Shown one piece after another: positions 1 through 9,488 of a stretch of 64,000 nt of DNA. Where the stretch lies: positions 992,001-1,056,000 of the forward strand of contig NZ_QWEV01000005.1 of NCBI RefSeq assembly GCF_003858395.1, given 5' to 3'. The position numbers were made by a program, and so were the translations under genes. The notes under the pieces are model-generated. The model was not told the origin of the DNA. It did no database searches and worked only from the letters and a program-made list of their open reading frames with translations. The DNA comes from Acidipila sp. EB88. Its GTDB lineage: Bacteria; Acidobacteriota; Terriglobia; Terriglobales; Acidobacteriaceae. The number at the start of each line of letters is the position of its first letter. The stretch's first letter is position 1.

Positions 1-114
1 GTATTCGTAACAGCTTGGCGCACAGAACGAACGGAAAGCCTGCTGTGCCCTGCTTGCGAAACGCCTCGAACTGCTGCGAATCGTGGCGCCGCGTAATGAC
101 AGCCGGGGCGAGCG
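1..114. other. Window edge, no callable gene
   Basis: Short stretch downstream of the TolC-like gene. More than one frame is open to the window edge on each strand, but none has a convincing start or recognisable motif. It may hold the end of a neighbouring gene. Confidence 0.3.
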
Positions 115-1623
115 TTACGGCTGCACCTCGAAGGCAGCGGCATAGCTCAACTGGTGGATCGCGAGCCATGTAGCTGCGTACGCCTGCAGAGCGTCACTCG
201 TGGTCTGGCGCGAATCGCGCAGGGCATCGAGGTAGTCAATCAGCGCGATGCCTCCATGCTGGTACGCGAACTGTGCGATGGAGAGTACGTCCTGTGCTTC
301 GTCGAGATAGTGCGCGTTGTAGCGGGCAGACAGACTGCGCGATTGCGTGTAGGCGACATAGGCCTGGTCCACGTCAGATAGAGCCTGGTTTTTGGCCGCG
401 ACCACGGTGAAGCGGCTGGCCTGCGCGGTGTACTCGCTGGTCTTCTTGTTGCCCTGGTTACGGTCAAAGATACGCAGCGGGATGGAGACATTGAAGCCAG
501 CCGAGTTGTAGATGGAGGTACGGTCGTATTCGCCTTCAAGCGTAGGGTCCGTGGTGCCGTTGGCATAGGCGAGCTTGACGCCGGCGTCGGCAACGGCCAC
601 GCCGGCGATGGCGGCCTGGTAGTCAGGACGGTTGGCAAGGGCGCGGGTGTCGAGCGTGGCGAGATCAAGTGTGAGGTCGGGCGGCACGATGTCGCCCTGG
701 ATGTCGAAGTCGACGCGGGGCGTTTCGGCGCCGATCAGGGTCTGCAGCTGGTCGCTTGCCTGCCGCAGGTTGATCTGCGCGGAGGATTGATCGCTTTCGA
801 ACTGGGCGAGCTGGAGATCGAGACGCTCGAAGTCGAGCTTGCCGATGTCACCGGCCTGGTAGCGGTCGTGATTGATGGCGACTTCGCGGCGAAAGTCGGC
901 AAGGTTGGTGTCGGCCAGCGCAACGGAGGCCTTGGCAACCAGCATGGTGACGAACTGCTGCTTGACGGCAAGCACGGTGCTGCGCTCCTGGTCGCGAAGC
1001 TGTGCATCGGTCTGCGCGGTGGTGGCGCGGGCGCTCTCAAGACGCCAGCGGCGCTTTTCTCCACGCTCGAACAGGCGCGAGACCTCGGCCTCGTAGGTGT
1101 AGGGGCTCGCCGGGTTGGACTGGCCCAGCGTAACCTCCTGTCCGGCGATGGTGACATTTGGATTGACGCGGACGCCGGCCTGCAGCTCCTGAGCGCGGGT
1201 GGCGTCGAGGTTGCGGCGCGCGGCGAGCAGGGCGGGGTTGGCGTTGCGGGCCAGGGTGACGACCTGCTCGAGCGTGAGGGCACCGGGGCGCGCGGGCGGA
1301 TTGCGGCGCGGATCAGGCGGCGGTGGTGGCGGCGGAGCGATCTGCTCGAGCGTGTTGTTGTTGGCGCCGGGATGGGCGGTGGGGCTGGCAAGTGGGGCGC
1401 CATTGAGCTGCTGCTGGGGCGTCTCGGTCTGCTGGGCCGAGGGCGTGCCGACGGGAGCAGGCGCGGCAGGCAGCGGCTGCTGGGTTTGGACCTGCTGCTG
1501 CTGGATCTGCTGCGTTGTTTGAGCGTGCGCGAGCGGCGCGGCGAACAGCAGGGCTGCCGCGACGGAGCGCGTGAGCGGGCAGTGCGAGAAGGTGCGGCGG
1601 GACATAAAGAAGCGGCGGGACAT
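115..1623 (-). CDS. TolC-family outer-membrane channel of an HME-RND metal efflux system (CzcC/CusC-like)
   Basis: 502 residues. It begins with a signal peptide (hydrophobic core about residues 19-31, AHA cleavage site at 32-34). A long Gln/Pro/Ala-rich low-complexity segment follows (about 35-112), including a run of seven prolines. From about residue 114 (ALTLEQVV) the protein has the two outer-membrane efflux protein repeats with long helices. In this family the trimer forms the outer-membrane duct that accepts ions from the inner-membrane pump through the adaptor. Its ATG overlaps the TGA of the pump gene by one base, so the two are translationally coupled in the order adaptor-pump-channel. 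An alternative start is Met7. The substrate is inferred only from the pump type. Confidence 0.92.
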   Translation of the reverse strand: MSRRFFMSRRTFSHCPLTRSVAAALLFAAPLAHAQTTQQIQQQQVQTQQPLPAAPAPVGTPSAQQTETPQQQLNGAPLASPTAHPGANNNTLEQIAPPPPPPPDPRRNPPARPGALTLEQVVTLARNANPALLAARRNLDATRAQELQAGVRVNPNVTIAGQEVTLGQSNPASPYTYEAEVSRLFERGEKRRWRLESARATTAQTDAQLRDQERSTVLAVKQQFVTMLVAKASVALADTNLADFRREVAINHDRYQAGDIGKLDFERLDLQLAQFESDQSSAQINLRQASDQLQTLIGAETPRVDFDIQGDIVPPDLTLDLATLDTRALANRPDYQAAIAGVAVADAGVKLAYANGTTDPTLEGEYDRTSIYNSAGFNVSIPLRIFDRNQGNKKTSEYTAQASRFTVVAAKNQALSDVDQAYVAYTQSRSLSARYNAHYLDEAQDVLSIAQFAYQHGGIALIDYLDALRDSRQTTSDALQAYAATWLAIHQLSYAAAFEVQP

Positions 1624-4600
1624 CAGGCCTCCAGCTCGTCGTTTTTCGACGCAGGCAGTTTGTCGCCGTCTCGAGCGATCCAGACGTACAGAGTGGGCAG
1701 AAGGAAGACGCTCAACAGCAGTGCTCCGATGAGTCCGCCGACAATCACGATGGCGAAGGGCCGCTGGGAGTCAGACCCGATGCCATGCGAGGTAGCGGCG
1801 GGCAGGAGGCCCAGGGTGGCGACCAGCATGGTCATCATGATGGGGCGCAGGCGGAGTACGGCGCCTTCAAGCGCAGCCTGCTCGACAGAGTGGCCGTTGA
1901 CGCGGAGCTGGTTGATGTACTCGAGCATGATGACGCCGGTCTGCACGGAGACGCCGAACAGTGCGAGGAAGCCGACGCCGGAGGAGACCGAGAAGTGGGT
2001 GCCGGTGAGCAGCAGGGCGAGCATGCCGCCGAACGGCGCCATGGCGACGTTGCCCATGATGAGCAGGGCCCACTTGAAGGAGCCAAACATGGCGTAGAGG
2101 ATCAGCAGGATGGCGAAGATGGTGATGGGCAGAACCATGGCGAGGCGCTTGTTGGCGCGCTTCTGGCTCTGGTACTCACCGGCCCACTCGACCTTGTAGC
2201 CGGGGGGCAGCTTGACGCCGCGATCGACCTGCTTGATGGCTTCTTCGACCGTGGAGCCGAGATCGCGGCCACGCACGCTGTACTTGATGGCGACGTAGCG
2301 CGAACCGTCTTCCCGGTAGATCTCCTCGGCTCCGTCCTTCATCTGCACGGTAGTGAGCTGCGCGAGCGAGACGCGCTCGCCGCTGGTGGCGACGAGGCGG
2401 ATACGGCTGAGCGCCTCCTGCGTGTCGCGGTACTGGGGCAGGTAGCGCATGGTGAGGTCGTAGCGCGCCTCGCCCTGCAGCACCTCGGTGACGGGAGCGG
2501 CGCCGACCGCGGTCTGGATGGCGTCCTGCACGTCGGCGACATTGATGCCGTAGCGGGCCGCGGCCTGCCGGTTCACGGTGTAGTTGAGGTTGGGCTGGCC
2601 GATCACGCGGAACAGGCCGAGATCGGCGACGCCGCGCACCTTGCTCATGGCCCCCATGATCTCGCCGGCCTTGCTTTCGAGCGTCTGGAGGTCGGTGCCG
2701 TAGAGCTTTACGGCGAGCTCGCCCTTGACGCCGGAGACGGCTTCTTCGACGTTGTCGGAGATGGGCTGGGAGAAGTTCCAGATGACGCCGGGGGTGGCCT
2801 CGAGCTGGCGATCCATGGCGGCGATCAGCTCGTCCTTGTCTTCGCCGAAGACGGGACGCCACTGGTCCTTGGGCTTGAGGTCAACGAAGTATTCCGTGTT
2901 GAAGAAGCCGGTGACGTCGGAGGCGTCGTCGGGACGGCCCACCTGGGAGATCACCTGGGTTACCTCGGGGAAGCGCGAAAGCACGAGGCGCGCGCGCGCC
3001 ATGACGGCGATGCCCTCGGTGGGACCGGTGGACGGGGCCAGGGTGCCGCGTACCCAGATGGCGCCCTCGTCGAGATGCGGCAGGAACTCGGAGCCGATCA
3101 GCCCGGAGGCCGGCATAAGGATGGAGGCGGCAAAGGCGAGGCCGGCGATGGAAACGGTGACCCAGCGGTGCTCGATGGCCCAGGTGGCCATGCGGCGGTA
3201 GCGCGCGACGACCCAGACGAGGACGGGGTTTTCCCACTCGGTGGTGCCGTTGGGGAAGAAGACGCTGGAGAGCACCGGCGCCAGGATCATGGAGAAGATC
3301 AGCGCGCCGAGCAGGGCGAAGGCAACGGTCCACGCCATGGGGCGGAACAGGCGGCCTTCCACGGCCTGCAGGGTAAAGATGGGCAGGTACGCGGTGATGA
3401 TGATGCCGATGGCGTAGAACACGGGGCGCTGCACTTCGTGCGAGGCCTCGCGGATCATGTCGATCGGTTTGCGGTTGGGGTCCTTGTTGTGGCCAAGGTG
3501 GCGCACGATGTTCTCGACCATGACCACCGCACCGTCGACGACCATGCCGAAGTCAAGCGCGCCGAGCGAGAGCAGGTTGGCGGGGATGTGGGCGAGGTCG
3601 AGCAGGATCGAGGCAAACAGCAGCGCGAACGGGATGGTGATCGAGACGATCAGAGCGCCGCGCACGTTGCCGAGGAACAGGAACAGGATGACCACGACGA
3701 GGACGATGCCCTCGGTGAGGTTGTGCAGCACGGTGTGCGTGGTGAAGTGCAGCAGCGTGGAGCGGTCGAGGAAGGGTACGACCTTGACGCCCGGCGGCAG
3801 GATCCGGTTGTTGAGCTCGTCGACCTTGTTGTGAATGCCTTCCAGGGTCTCGTCGGAGTTCTGGCCTTTTTGCAGCAGAACCACGCCTTCGACGGTGTCG
3901 GGGTTGTCGATCAGGGTGCCGTTGCGGCCGGGGATGGTTTTGCCGATCTGGCCGAGGCGGATCTTGGAACCCTGGGTGACGGTGGCGATATCGCGGATGC
4001 GCAGGGCGGTGCCGGCCTGCGTTTTGAGCACCGTGTTTTCGATGTCCTTGACGCTGGTGTAGAGGCCCACTTCGCGGATGTTGATCTGCTGGGCGCCGAC
4101 CTCGATGAACGAACCGCCCGCATTGAGGTTGTTGCCGGCGAGCTGCTGCTCCACCTGCGCGATGGTGAGGTTGTAGGCGACGAGCTTGTCGGGGTCGAGG
4201 TGGACCTGGTATTCGCGGGTCTGGCCGCCGAAGGAGGATACGTCCACTACGCCGGGAACGGACTTGAACTGCTTTTCGAGCGTCCAGTCCTGGAGCGATT
4301 TGAGCTCCATGTTGTCGTAGGAGGGATTGGAGCTGACCAGGGTGTACCAGTAGATCTGGCCGACCGGGCTCCAGTCGGTGCCGATCTGCGGCTGCAGGCC
4401 GTTGGGCAGGGTCACAAGCGAAAGACGCTCGAGAACCTTTTCGCGGTTCCAGTCGTTGACGGAGGCGTCGTCGAAGACCATGTTGAGCGCGGACAGGCCG
4501 GCGAGCGAGGTGGAGCGCAGGGCGGAGATGTGCGGGATGCCGGCCATCTGGATCTCGATGGGCACGGTGACCTGCTGCTCGACCTCTTCGGCGGCGCGGC

Positions 4601-4763
4601 CGGGCCACTGCGTGATCACGGTCACGTAGTTGTTGGCGACGTCGGGGTAGGCCTCGACGGGCAGGTTGTGGAACGAGACGATGCCCCAGCCGAACAGCAG
4701 CACGGCGATGATCAGGACGATGAAGCGATTGTTGAGAGCGAAGTCGACGATGCCGCGAATCAA
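1623..4763 (-). CDS. CzcA/CusA-type heavy-metal RND efflux pump
   Basis: 1046 residues, the usual length for HME-RND inner-membrane proton antiporters that expel Cu/Ag or Zn/Co/Cd. A first transmembrane helix follows the N-terminus (FIVLIIAVLLFGWG), then a periplasmic porter domain, a helix bundle, a second porter domain and a second helix bundle. Around residues 404-417 the helix-4 motif DFGMVVDGAVVMVEN carries the two Asp and one Glu of the proton relay, spaced as in CzcA. The start is TTG at 4763, chosen because a GAGGTG ribosome-binding site lies 7 bases upstream. The gene sits 46 bases after the adaptor and overlaps the channel gene. The CzcA-like relay suggests a divalent cation, but the metal cannot be fixed from sequence alone. 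Confidence 0.95.
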   Translation of the reverse strand: MIRGIVDFALNNRFIVLIIAVLLFGWGIVSFHNLPVEAYPDVANNYVTVITQWPGRAAEEVEQQVTVPIEIQMAGIPHISALRSTSLAGLSALNMVFDDASVNDWNREKVLERLSLVTLPNGLQPQIGTDWSPVGQIYWYTLVSSNPSYDNMELKSLQDWTLEKQFKSVPGVVDVSSFGGQTREYQVHLDPDKLVAYNLTIAQVEQQLAGNNLNAGGSFIEVGAQQINIREVGLYTSVKDIENTVLKTQAGTALRIRDIATVTQGSKIRLGQIGKTIPGRNGTLIDNPDTVEGVVLLQKGQNSDETLEGIHNKVDELNNRILPPGVKVVPFLDRSTLLHFTTHTVLHNLTEGIVLVVVILFLFLGNVRGALIVSITIPFALLFASILLDLAHIPANLLSLGALDFGMVVDGAVVMVENIVRHLGHNKDPNRKPIDMIREASHEVQRPVFYAIGIIITAYLPIFTLQAVEGRLFRPMAWTVAFALLGALIFSMILAPVLSSVFFPNGTTEWENPVLVWVVARYRRMATWAIEHRWVTVSIAGLAFAASILMPASGLIGSEFLPHLDEGAIWVRGTLAPSTGPTEGIAVMARARLVLSRFPEVTQVISQVGRPDDASDVTGFFNTEYFVDLKPKDQWRPVFGEDKDELIAAMDRQLEATPGVIWNFSQPISDNVEEAVSGVKGELAVKLYGTDLQTLESKAGEIMGAMSKVRGVADLGLFRVIGQPNLNYTVNRQAAARYGINVADVQDAIQTAVGAAPVTEVLQGEARYDLTMRYLPQYRDTQEALSRIRLVATSGERVSLAQLTTVQMKDGAEEIYREDGSRYVAIKYSVRGRDLGSTVEEAIKQVDRGVKLPPGYKVEWAGEYQSQKRANKRLAMVLPITIFAILLILYAMFGSFKWALLIMGNVAMAPFGGMLALLLTGTHFSVSSGVGFLALFGVSVQTGVIMLEYINQLRVNGHSVEQAALEGAVLRLRPIMMTMLVATLGLLPAATSHGIGSDSQRPFAIVIVGGLIGALLLSVFLLPTLYVWIARDGDKLPASKNDELEA

Positions 4764-4809
4764 GCCTGGTCACCTCGCGCGTCTGAACGAGTACGGGGGT
4801 TGGGTGCGA

Positions 4810-5952
4810 TCACTGCGCCACCGTGTTCTGCAGCTCGAGCGCGTTGCGCACGACCTGCTGCCCTGCGGCGAGGCCGCTGGTGACTTCCTGCAGGTTGCCG
4901 GGAAGCGTATCGCCCGAGACCACGGCCACGCGCTGGAACTGGCCATTGCCGACCGGCTCGTAGACCCAGTCGCGGTCGTGGAGGTGCAGCACCGCGGTGG
5001 AGGGCACGCTGGTGTGCATCTCCTGTTTTTTGCCGTGGAAGGTGGCGGTGGCAAACATGCCGACGCGCATGAAGAAGCCGGGATTGGGTACCTGCACGCG
5101 CACCTTGCCGGTGCGGAGGTTGGGATCGAGGATCGCGCCGACGTCGCCGACAGTTCCGGAGATGGGGCGGTCCGGGTAGGCAGAGAGGCGAATGTCGGCG
5201 CTCTGGCCGAGGTGGACGCTGGCGAGATCGTTCTCGTAGACGTCGCACAGGATCCAGACGTGGGACAGGTCGGCAATCACGAAGGCGTTGGGCGAGCCCG
5301 CGGCGCCGTTGCCGGCAGCGGCGGCGTCGGTGACGTTCTGCTGGATGATGAAGCCGGAAGCGGGGGCGAGCACCTTGACCGTTTCGCCGGGGTGCCTGGG
5401 GTCGACGCCAAGTACATGGAGCTGCTGCTCGGCGGCGCGGAGGTCGGTGGCTGCGTCATCGTCGGCATCCTGCGCGATCTCGACCTGGGAGAGCGCGATG
5501 GCGCCCTTGGAGTAGAGCAGTTTGGCGCGGTCGAGCTGGACACGGGCGAGCCGCTCGTCATTTTGCGCCTTGAGGTACTGGGCGAAGGCGCCGGTCACAT
5601 CGGTGCTCTGCACCTCGAGCACGAGCTGGCCTTTGCGCACGTAGTCGCCGAGGCGGACGTGGGTGGCGACGACGCGGCCATTGGCAAGCGAGATCACGGG
5701 GATTTCGCGGGAGATATCGGGCTGCACCTGGCCCGTGACGTTCAGGGTCGAGGTGGCCTGGTAGCTTGCCGCGGCCACGGTCGGGAACTGGTCGGGCCTG
5801 TCGAGGTGCACGAGCGAGGCGTCACCGGCGGTGATCACGGTGGCGGAGGCCGGCGGTGCTTCAGCGGCAGGATCGTGCTTTTTGGGGCCGCAGCCGGCGA
5901 GCAGCAGGGTGCCGAACAGGGTGGTCACGGTGAGGCGCCGAGGCAGGGTCAT
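4810..5952 (-). CDS. RND periplasmic adaptor lipoprotein (CzcB/HlyD family)
   Basis: 380 residues from the ATG at 5952. That start gives a clean lipoprotein signal: two Arg, a hydrophobic stretch, and the lipobox LLAGC with Cys21 as the acylated residue. Longer in-frame starts (6060, 6138) would bury this signal. After the signal come a barrel-sandwich hybrid domain split around a helical hairpin, then beta-barrel and membrane-proximal domains. Adaptors of this family join the RND pump to the outer-membrane channel. It is the first gene of the minus-strand efflux operon; the next gene starts 46 bases downstream. No His/Met-rich metal-binding N-terminal stretch is visible, unlike in some CusB proteins. 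Confidence 0.92.
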   Translation of the reverse strand: MTLPRRLTVTTLFGTLLLAGCGPKKHDPAAEAPPASATVITAGDASLVHLDRPDQFPTVAAASYQATSTLNVTGQVQPDISREIPVISLANGRVVATHVRLGDYVRKGQLVLEVQSTDVTGAFAQYLKAQNDERLARVQLDRAKLLYSKGAIALSQVEIAQDADDDAATDLRAAEQQLHVLGVDPRHPGETVKVLAPASGFIIQQNVTDAAAAGNGAAGSPNAFVIADLSHVWILCDVYENDLASVHLGQSADIRLSAYPDRPISGTVGDVGAILDPNLRTGKVRVQVPNPGFFMRVGMFATATFHGKKQEMHTSVPSTAVLHLHDRDWVYEPVGNGQFQRVAVVSGDTLPGNLQEVTSGLAAGQQVVRNALELQNTVAQ

Positions 5953-6457
5953 GCCCGGTGCGGGGCGCCGTTTCGCCGGAAGCGTGGTGCGCAGGTTGGA
6001 AGCCAGCTCGGAATGCGGGTCGTGATCTAGGTCGTGACGCAGAGTAAGGCTCCTTGGCATGTGGCCGGTTCCATGTCTGGGGCTGCGGGCGTGCAGCGTA
6101 CCCCGTGTCGCAGCGGCGGCTGGCAGGGGCGAGGCCATGGGCGCGCGGTGCCGCCAGCACAGCGCCGCTGATTCTCCGGGTGCTGCCTGCCCCAGTCTAT
6201 CGTTGCCCGTATGTGTCCCAAGCTATCTTTCGGCCACCGCGTCGATGTTGCCCTTTCAGGGTAACCGCGGGTCTGTAAAGAATGCGTAAGAAGCCGGGTC
6301 CTCTACGGGACGCCTGAGCGGGCGGGAAAGCCGCAGCGGCGGACTTATCTTTCGGCCAGAAAGGGCGGAAAGATACGGCAAGTGGTGGAATGCGCCGATA
6401 CTGAATTGCGTCGGGCGGCTATCGGGCCTGTGATCGCCGCGCGTTGGTTGTGCGTTT
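5953..6457. other. Divergent intergenic region between efflux operon and kinase
   Basis: About 500 bases that must hold both divergent promoters. The 13-mer TATCTTTCGGCCA occurs twice on the plus strand (6224-6236 and 6346-6358), and the second copy forms one arm of an inverted repeat annotated separately. I see no ORF here that looks coding. Confidence 0.5.
6346..6375. promoter_or_regulatory. Inverted repeat, candidate operator
   Basis: TATCTTTC at 6346-6353 is mirrored by GAAAGATA at 6368-6375, with a 14-base spacer. The left arm extends into a 13-mer repeated at 6224-6236. This is typical of a regulator-binding site between two divergent transcription units. The regulator is unknown. Confidence 0.4.
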
Positions 6458-8149
6458 ATGGCAGTGCCTGGGGCGACGGGCGAAAGGAAGAACGTCTTGG
6501 TTGACTTCGTCACACCGGAAACCGCACCGCAGCATGGACCGCAGCCGGGCGTGAGCGCTGGGGCGGGTGGCGCGGTTCCAATCCAGTTGCCGCAGCCGCG
6601 GCGGGCCCTGCTCGCCGTTCTGGGGCAGGCGCTGGCGCTGGCCGTGTCGATCGCGCTGCTGGACTGGCTGGTCACCGACGCGGTGCCGCTGGGCTGGCTG
6701 TACCTCCTGCCCATGGCGCTGGCGGCGACGGTGCTGCCGCGGTGGGTTCTGCTGCTGCTGGCGCTGGTGTGCACGGCTCTGGTGGAGTGCTTTGACGGGT
6801 ATCCGTGGAACCGGCACTCCGGACCGCCGCGGGATGTGCTGTATTTTTGCGCGTTTGCGGGCGCGGCGCTGTTTGTGCACGGCGTGGTGAGCGGCCGCGG
6901 CAAGACCGCTGCCCACCTGCGCACGGTGCAGGAGGAGATGCGCGGCCGCCAGGATGCGGAGGAACAGCTGCGGGTGCTGGTGGAGAACAGCCCGGTGGCG
7001 GTGTTTACGGCCGATGCGGCGGGCACGATCCTGCTGGCGAATGAGGCGGCCGACCAGTTGTTCGGGGTGGAGCGCGGGGCGCTGAGCGGAGAGTCGTTTG
7101 CAGCATTTTTGCCGACGCTGCTGGAGCTGCCGATGCTGCGCGAGCCGATGCCGGCCGGCCCGGCGTTTCACACGGCGATGCAGTGCCGGGGGCACCGGGC
7201 GTCGGGTGAGATCTTCCAGGCGGACCTATGGTTTTCGACCTACAGCACGAGCACGGGAGCCCGACTGGCCGTGTTTGTGGCGGATACCTCGGAGGATCTC
7301 CGGGACCGGGAGGAGTCGAGCCTGCACCAGCTGTTGACCGGATCGCGCATCCTGGTGGGCGCGGTGTCGCACGAGGTGCGCAACGTGTGCGCGGCGATCG
7401 CGGTGGTGCACGAGAACCTGCGGCGCGCCGACCAGCAGCGCGGGGCGCTGCGCGGGTCCAAGGACTTCGAGGCGCTGGGCACGCTGGTGCTGGCGCTGGA
7501 GCGGATCGCCTCGGTGGAGCTGCGCGAGGCCGCCAACCAGATGGCGGCGATTGACCTGTCGGCACTGCTGGAGGAGGTCCAGATCGTGATTGCACCTGCG
7601 TTGCGGGAAGAGGAGATCGCGCTGCGATGGGAGGTGCCACGCGGGCTGCCGCCGGTGTGGGCTGACCGGCAGAGCCTGCTGCAGGTGCTGCTGAACCTGG
7701 TGAAGAACAGCCAGCATGCGCTGGAGGGCGAGTCGCCGGCGGGCGGGACGGAGGACGGGGCGGAGGGCGGGACGGAGGACGGGGCGGAAGAGCGTGAGCG
7801 CACGGTTACGATCCGGGTGCTGCCGCCGGAGGAAGACGAAGCCGGGAGCCTGGGGAGCGACGATGCCGGGGCTGCCCTGCAGGGGGCCGAGCGCGCGGGA
7901 CGGGTGCGGATCACGGTTTCCGACACGGGGCCGGGGGTGCCGCACCCCGAGTTTCTGTTTAAGCCGTTTCAGCAGCAGGCGCGCGCGGCAGGGCTCGGGT
8001 TGTATCTTTCGCGGGCGCTGATGCGGTCTTTCTCGGGCGACCTGCGCCACGAGCCGACGGCAGCGGGAACGGGAGCGACCTTTGTGATCGAGTTGCTGGC
8101 GGCTACGCCGACGGGACGGCGGGAGTCGGGGAAAGGTGGGCTCGCTTGA
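6458..8149 (+). CDS. Membrane sensor histidine kinase with PAS domain
   Basis: 563 residues. Four hydrophobic segments lie at the N-terminus (about 52-150) with almost no periplasmic loop, so the signal is probably membrane or cytoplasmic. A short coiled coil and a PAS domain follow (about 168-280). The phospho-accepting box SHEVRN has His305; then come the N box (NLVKNSQHAL) and the G box (DTGPGVPH near residue 490). Between N and G boxes there is a tandem 8-residue repeat GGTEDGAE (see 7742-7789). The ATG at 6458 has no clear ribosome-binding site. A TTG at 6497 is preceded 8 bases upstream by AAGGA and may be the true start. It overlaps the response regulator gene, its likely partner. The product is not a CusS-type metal sensor. 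Confidence 0.88.
   Translation: MAVPGATGERKNVLVDFVTPETAPQHGPQPGVSAGAGGAVPIQLPQPRRALLAVLGQALALAVSIALLDWLVTDAVPLGWLYLLPMALAATVLPRWVLLLLALVCTALVECFDGYPWNRHSGPPRDVLYFCAFAGAALFVHGVVSGRGKTAAHLRTVQEEMRGRQDAEEQLRVLVENSPVAVFTADAAGTILLANEAADQLFGVERGALSGESFAAFLPTLLELPMLREPMPAGPAFHTAMQCRGHRASGEIFQADLWFSTYSTSTGARLAVFVADTSEDLRDREESSLHQLLTGSRILVGAVSHEVRNVCAAIAVVHENLRRADQQRGALRGSKDFEALGTLVLALERIASVELREAANQMAAIDLSALLEEVQIVIAPALREEEIALRWEVPRGLPPVWADRQSLLQVLLNLVKNSQHALEGESPAGGTEDGAEGGTEDGAEERERTVTIRVLPPEEDEAGSLGSDDAGAALQGAERAGRVRITVSDTGPGVPHPEFLFKPFQQQARAAGLGLYLSRALMRSFSGDLRHEPTAAGTGATFVIELLAATPTGRRESGKGGLA
7742..7789 (+). repeat. Two tandem 24-bp units inside the kinase gene
   Basis: Unit 7742-7765 is repeated at 7766-7789 with only the last base changed. 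It encodes GGTEDGAE twice, in frame, in the ATPase domain between N and G boxes. This is a variable-number type repeat. Confidence 0.85.
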
Positions 8150-8892
8150 CGATGGATGCGGGGCACTGGGCGGCACCAGAAGACAGGGCGGATGGAGCGC
8201 CGATCCGGCTGCTGCTGCTGGATGATCACGGATTGTTTCGCGAGGGGCTGAGCCGGTTGCTGGCCGAGGAGCCGGACCTGACGGTGGCGGTTCAGTGCGC
8301 CTCGGCAGGGGAGGCTCTGGCGGCGCTGGTGGCGGGTGCGGCCCCGGACCTGGTGCTGCTGGACTTCGACCTGGGCGAGCATACGGGCTTTGCGTTCCTG
8401 GAAGGCGCGCGGGCGCTGGGCTTTCGCGGCAGGGTGCTGATGGTGACGGCGGGGATGAGCCCGGGGACGATGGCCAGGGCGCTGGAGGCAGGGGTGTCGG
8501 GGTTGTTCCTGAAGCATGCGCCGCCGGTGGAACTGATCGAGGCGATCCGCCGGGTGATGCGGGGCGAGCCGCTGATTTCGGCAATCGAGCGAGGGCAGGT
8601 GCTGGCGGCGGCACGGCTGGCGGAGCACCGGGAGCAGGCCGGGCGGACGCCGCAGCTGCAGCTTTCGGAGCGGGAGCAGGCGGTGTTGCGGGGCGTGTTC
8701 GCGGGGCTCGCGAACAAGGAGATCGCAACCCAGCTTGGCATCTCCGAGGGGTCGGTCAAGGCGGTGCTGCAGCAGTTGTTCAGCAAGACGGGCGTACGCA
8801 CGCGTGCGCAACTGGTGCGGATCGCGCTGGAGCACCACTTCGACACGGGGACCGATGCGCGGCCCAATGGGGGAGATGGAGGTGGGGGATGA
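8146..8892 (+). CDS. NarL/FixJ-type response regulator
   Basis: 248 residues. The N-terminal receiver domain has the acidic pair (LLDDHG), phospho-accepting Asp73 (LVLLDFDLG), the conserved Thr (MVTAG) and the Lys region (LFLKHA). The C-terminal LuxR-type helix-turn-helix spans about 175-235 (LSEREQAVLRG, then NKEIATQLGIS, SVKAVLQQLF). The TTG at 8146 overlaps the TGA of the kinase gene and has AAAGGTG 7 bases upstream; an ATG at 8152 is the alternative. Kinase and regulator form an overlapping two-gene operon and a probable cognate pair. The target genes are unknown; the divergent efflux operon is one candidate. Confidence 0.92.
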   Translation: MTMDAGHWAAPEDRADGAPIRLLLLDDHGLFREGLSRLLAEEPDLTVAVQCASAGEALAALVAGAAPDLVLLDFDLGEHTGFAFLEGARALGFRGRVLMVTAGMSPGTMARALEAGVSGLFLKHAPPVELIEAIRRVMRGEPLISAIERGQVLAAARLAEHREQAGRTPQLQLSEREQAVLRGVFAGLANKEIATQLGISEGSVKAVLQQLFSKTGVRTRAQLVRIALEHHFDTGTDARPNGGDGGGG

Positions 8893-9142
8893 AGAAGGGC
8901 GCGCGCGGCGTGGCCGGGGTATTGGCCGGGTCGCGGCCCGAGGCAGCCTGGATGGAGCATGGGCCGGGTCGCCGGGTGCGGCCGGCGAGGGTGCAAGAGG
9001 GGCGGCAGAACCCGCGAAGAATCAGTTCGGAAAGACGGCCCGCGCGACTTAAGGGTAAAATCAGGGTTTGTTCGAGAGACCGGGCGCAGCGGCTACCAAT
9101 TCTGCGAACATTTATGCGGCCTGCAAGGTGAAATTGAGGACT

Positions 9143-9487
9143 ATGCCCGAGTCGATCCAAGATCGAGTACTGCGTGTGATAGCAACGACCAAACGGGTTC
9201 CGCTGGACAGCGTGAAGCCCGAGAGCACATTTGAAGCACTGGGCATCGACTCCCTGGACCGCTTGAATATTCTGTTTGACCTCGAGAGCGAGTTCGATAT
9301 CGAGATTGACGATGAAGATGCCAAGCAGGTGAGCAGCATCCCGCAAATGGTGGAAGGTGTCACGCTGCTGGCACACGCCAAAGAGGCGGGGCTGCCGGCT
9401 CCGCACTTTCCGCGTGCCGCCGCGCCGGTGGAGCTGGACCTCGCAAATTCGCAAGACGGCGGTACCGACCCCAAGGCAGGCGCATAG
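9143..9487 (+). CDS. Acyl carrier protein
   Basis: 114 residues from the ATG at 9143. The phosphopantetheine attachment site is GIDSLDR with Ser37, inside a typical four-helix ACP fold with an acidic helix II-III region. It is longer than a housekeeping AcpP (about 78 residues): a 30-residue Pro/Ala-rich tail follows the fold. ACPs carry growing or finished acyl chains as thioesters. One base separates its stop from the GTG of a ketoacyl synthase, so the two should be co-translated. The absence of other fab genes nearby suggests a dedicated ACP for a special acyl chain rather than the main fatty-acid ACP. Confidence 0.9.
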   Translation: MPESIQDRVLRVIATTKRVPLDSVKPESTFEALGIDSLDRLNILFDLESEFDIEIDDEDAKQVSSIPQMVEGVTLLAHAKEAGLPAPHFPRAAAPVELDLANSQDGGTDPKAGA

Positions 9488-9488
9488 C

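Noticed and set aside
1785-4883. 1032-residue open frame antisense to the CzcA gene
   Set aside because: It has the Asp/Gly/Val-rich composition of the reverse complement of a GC-rich gene, no domain, and mirrors a clear RND pump.
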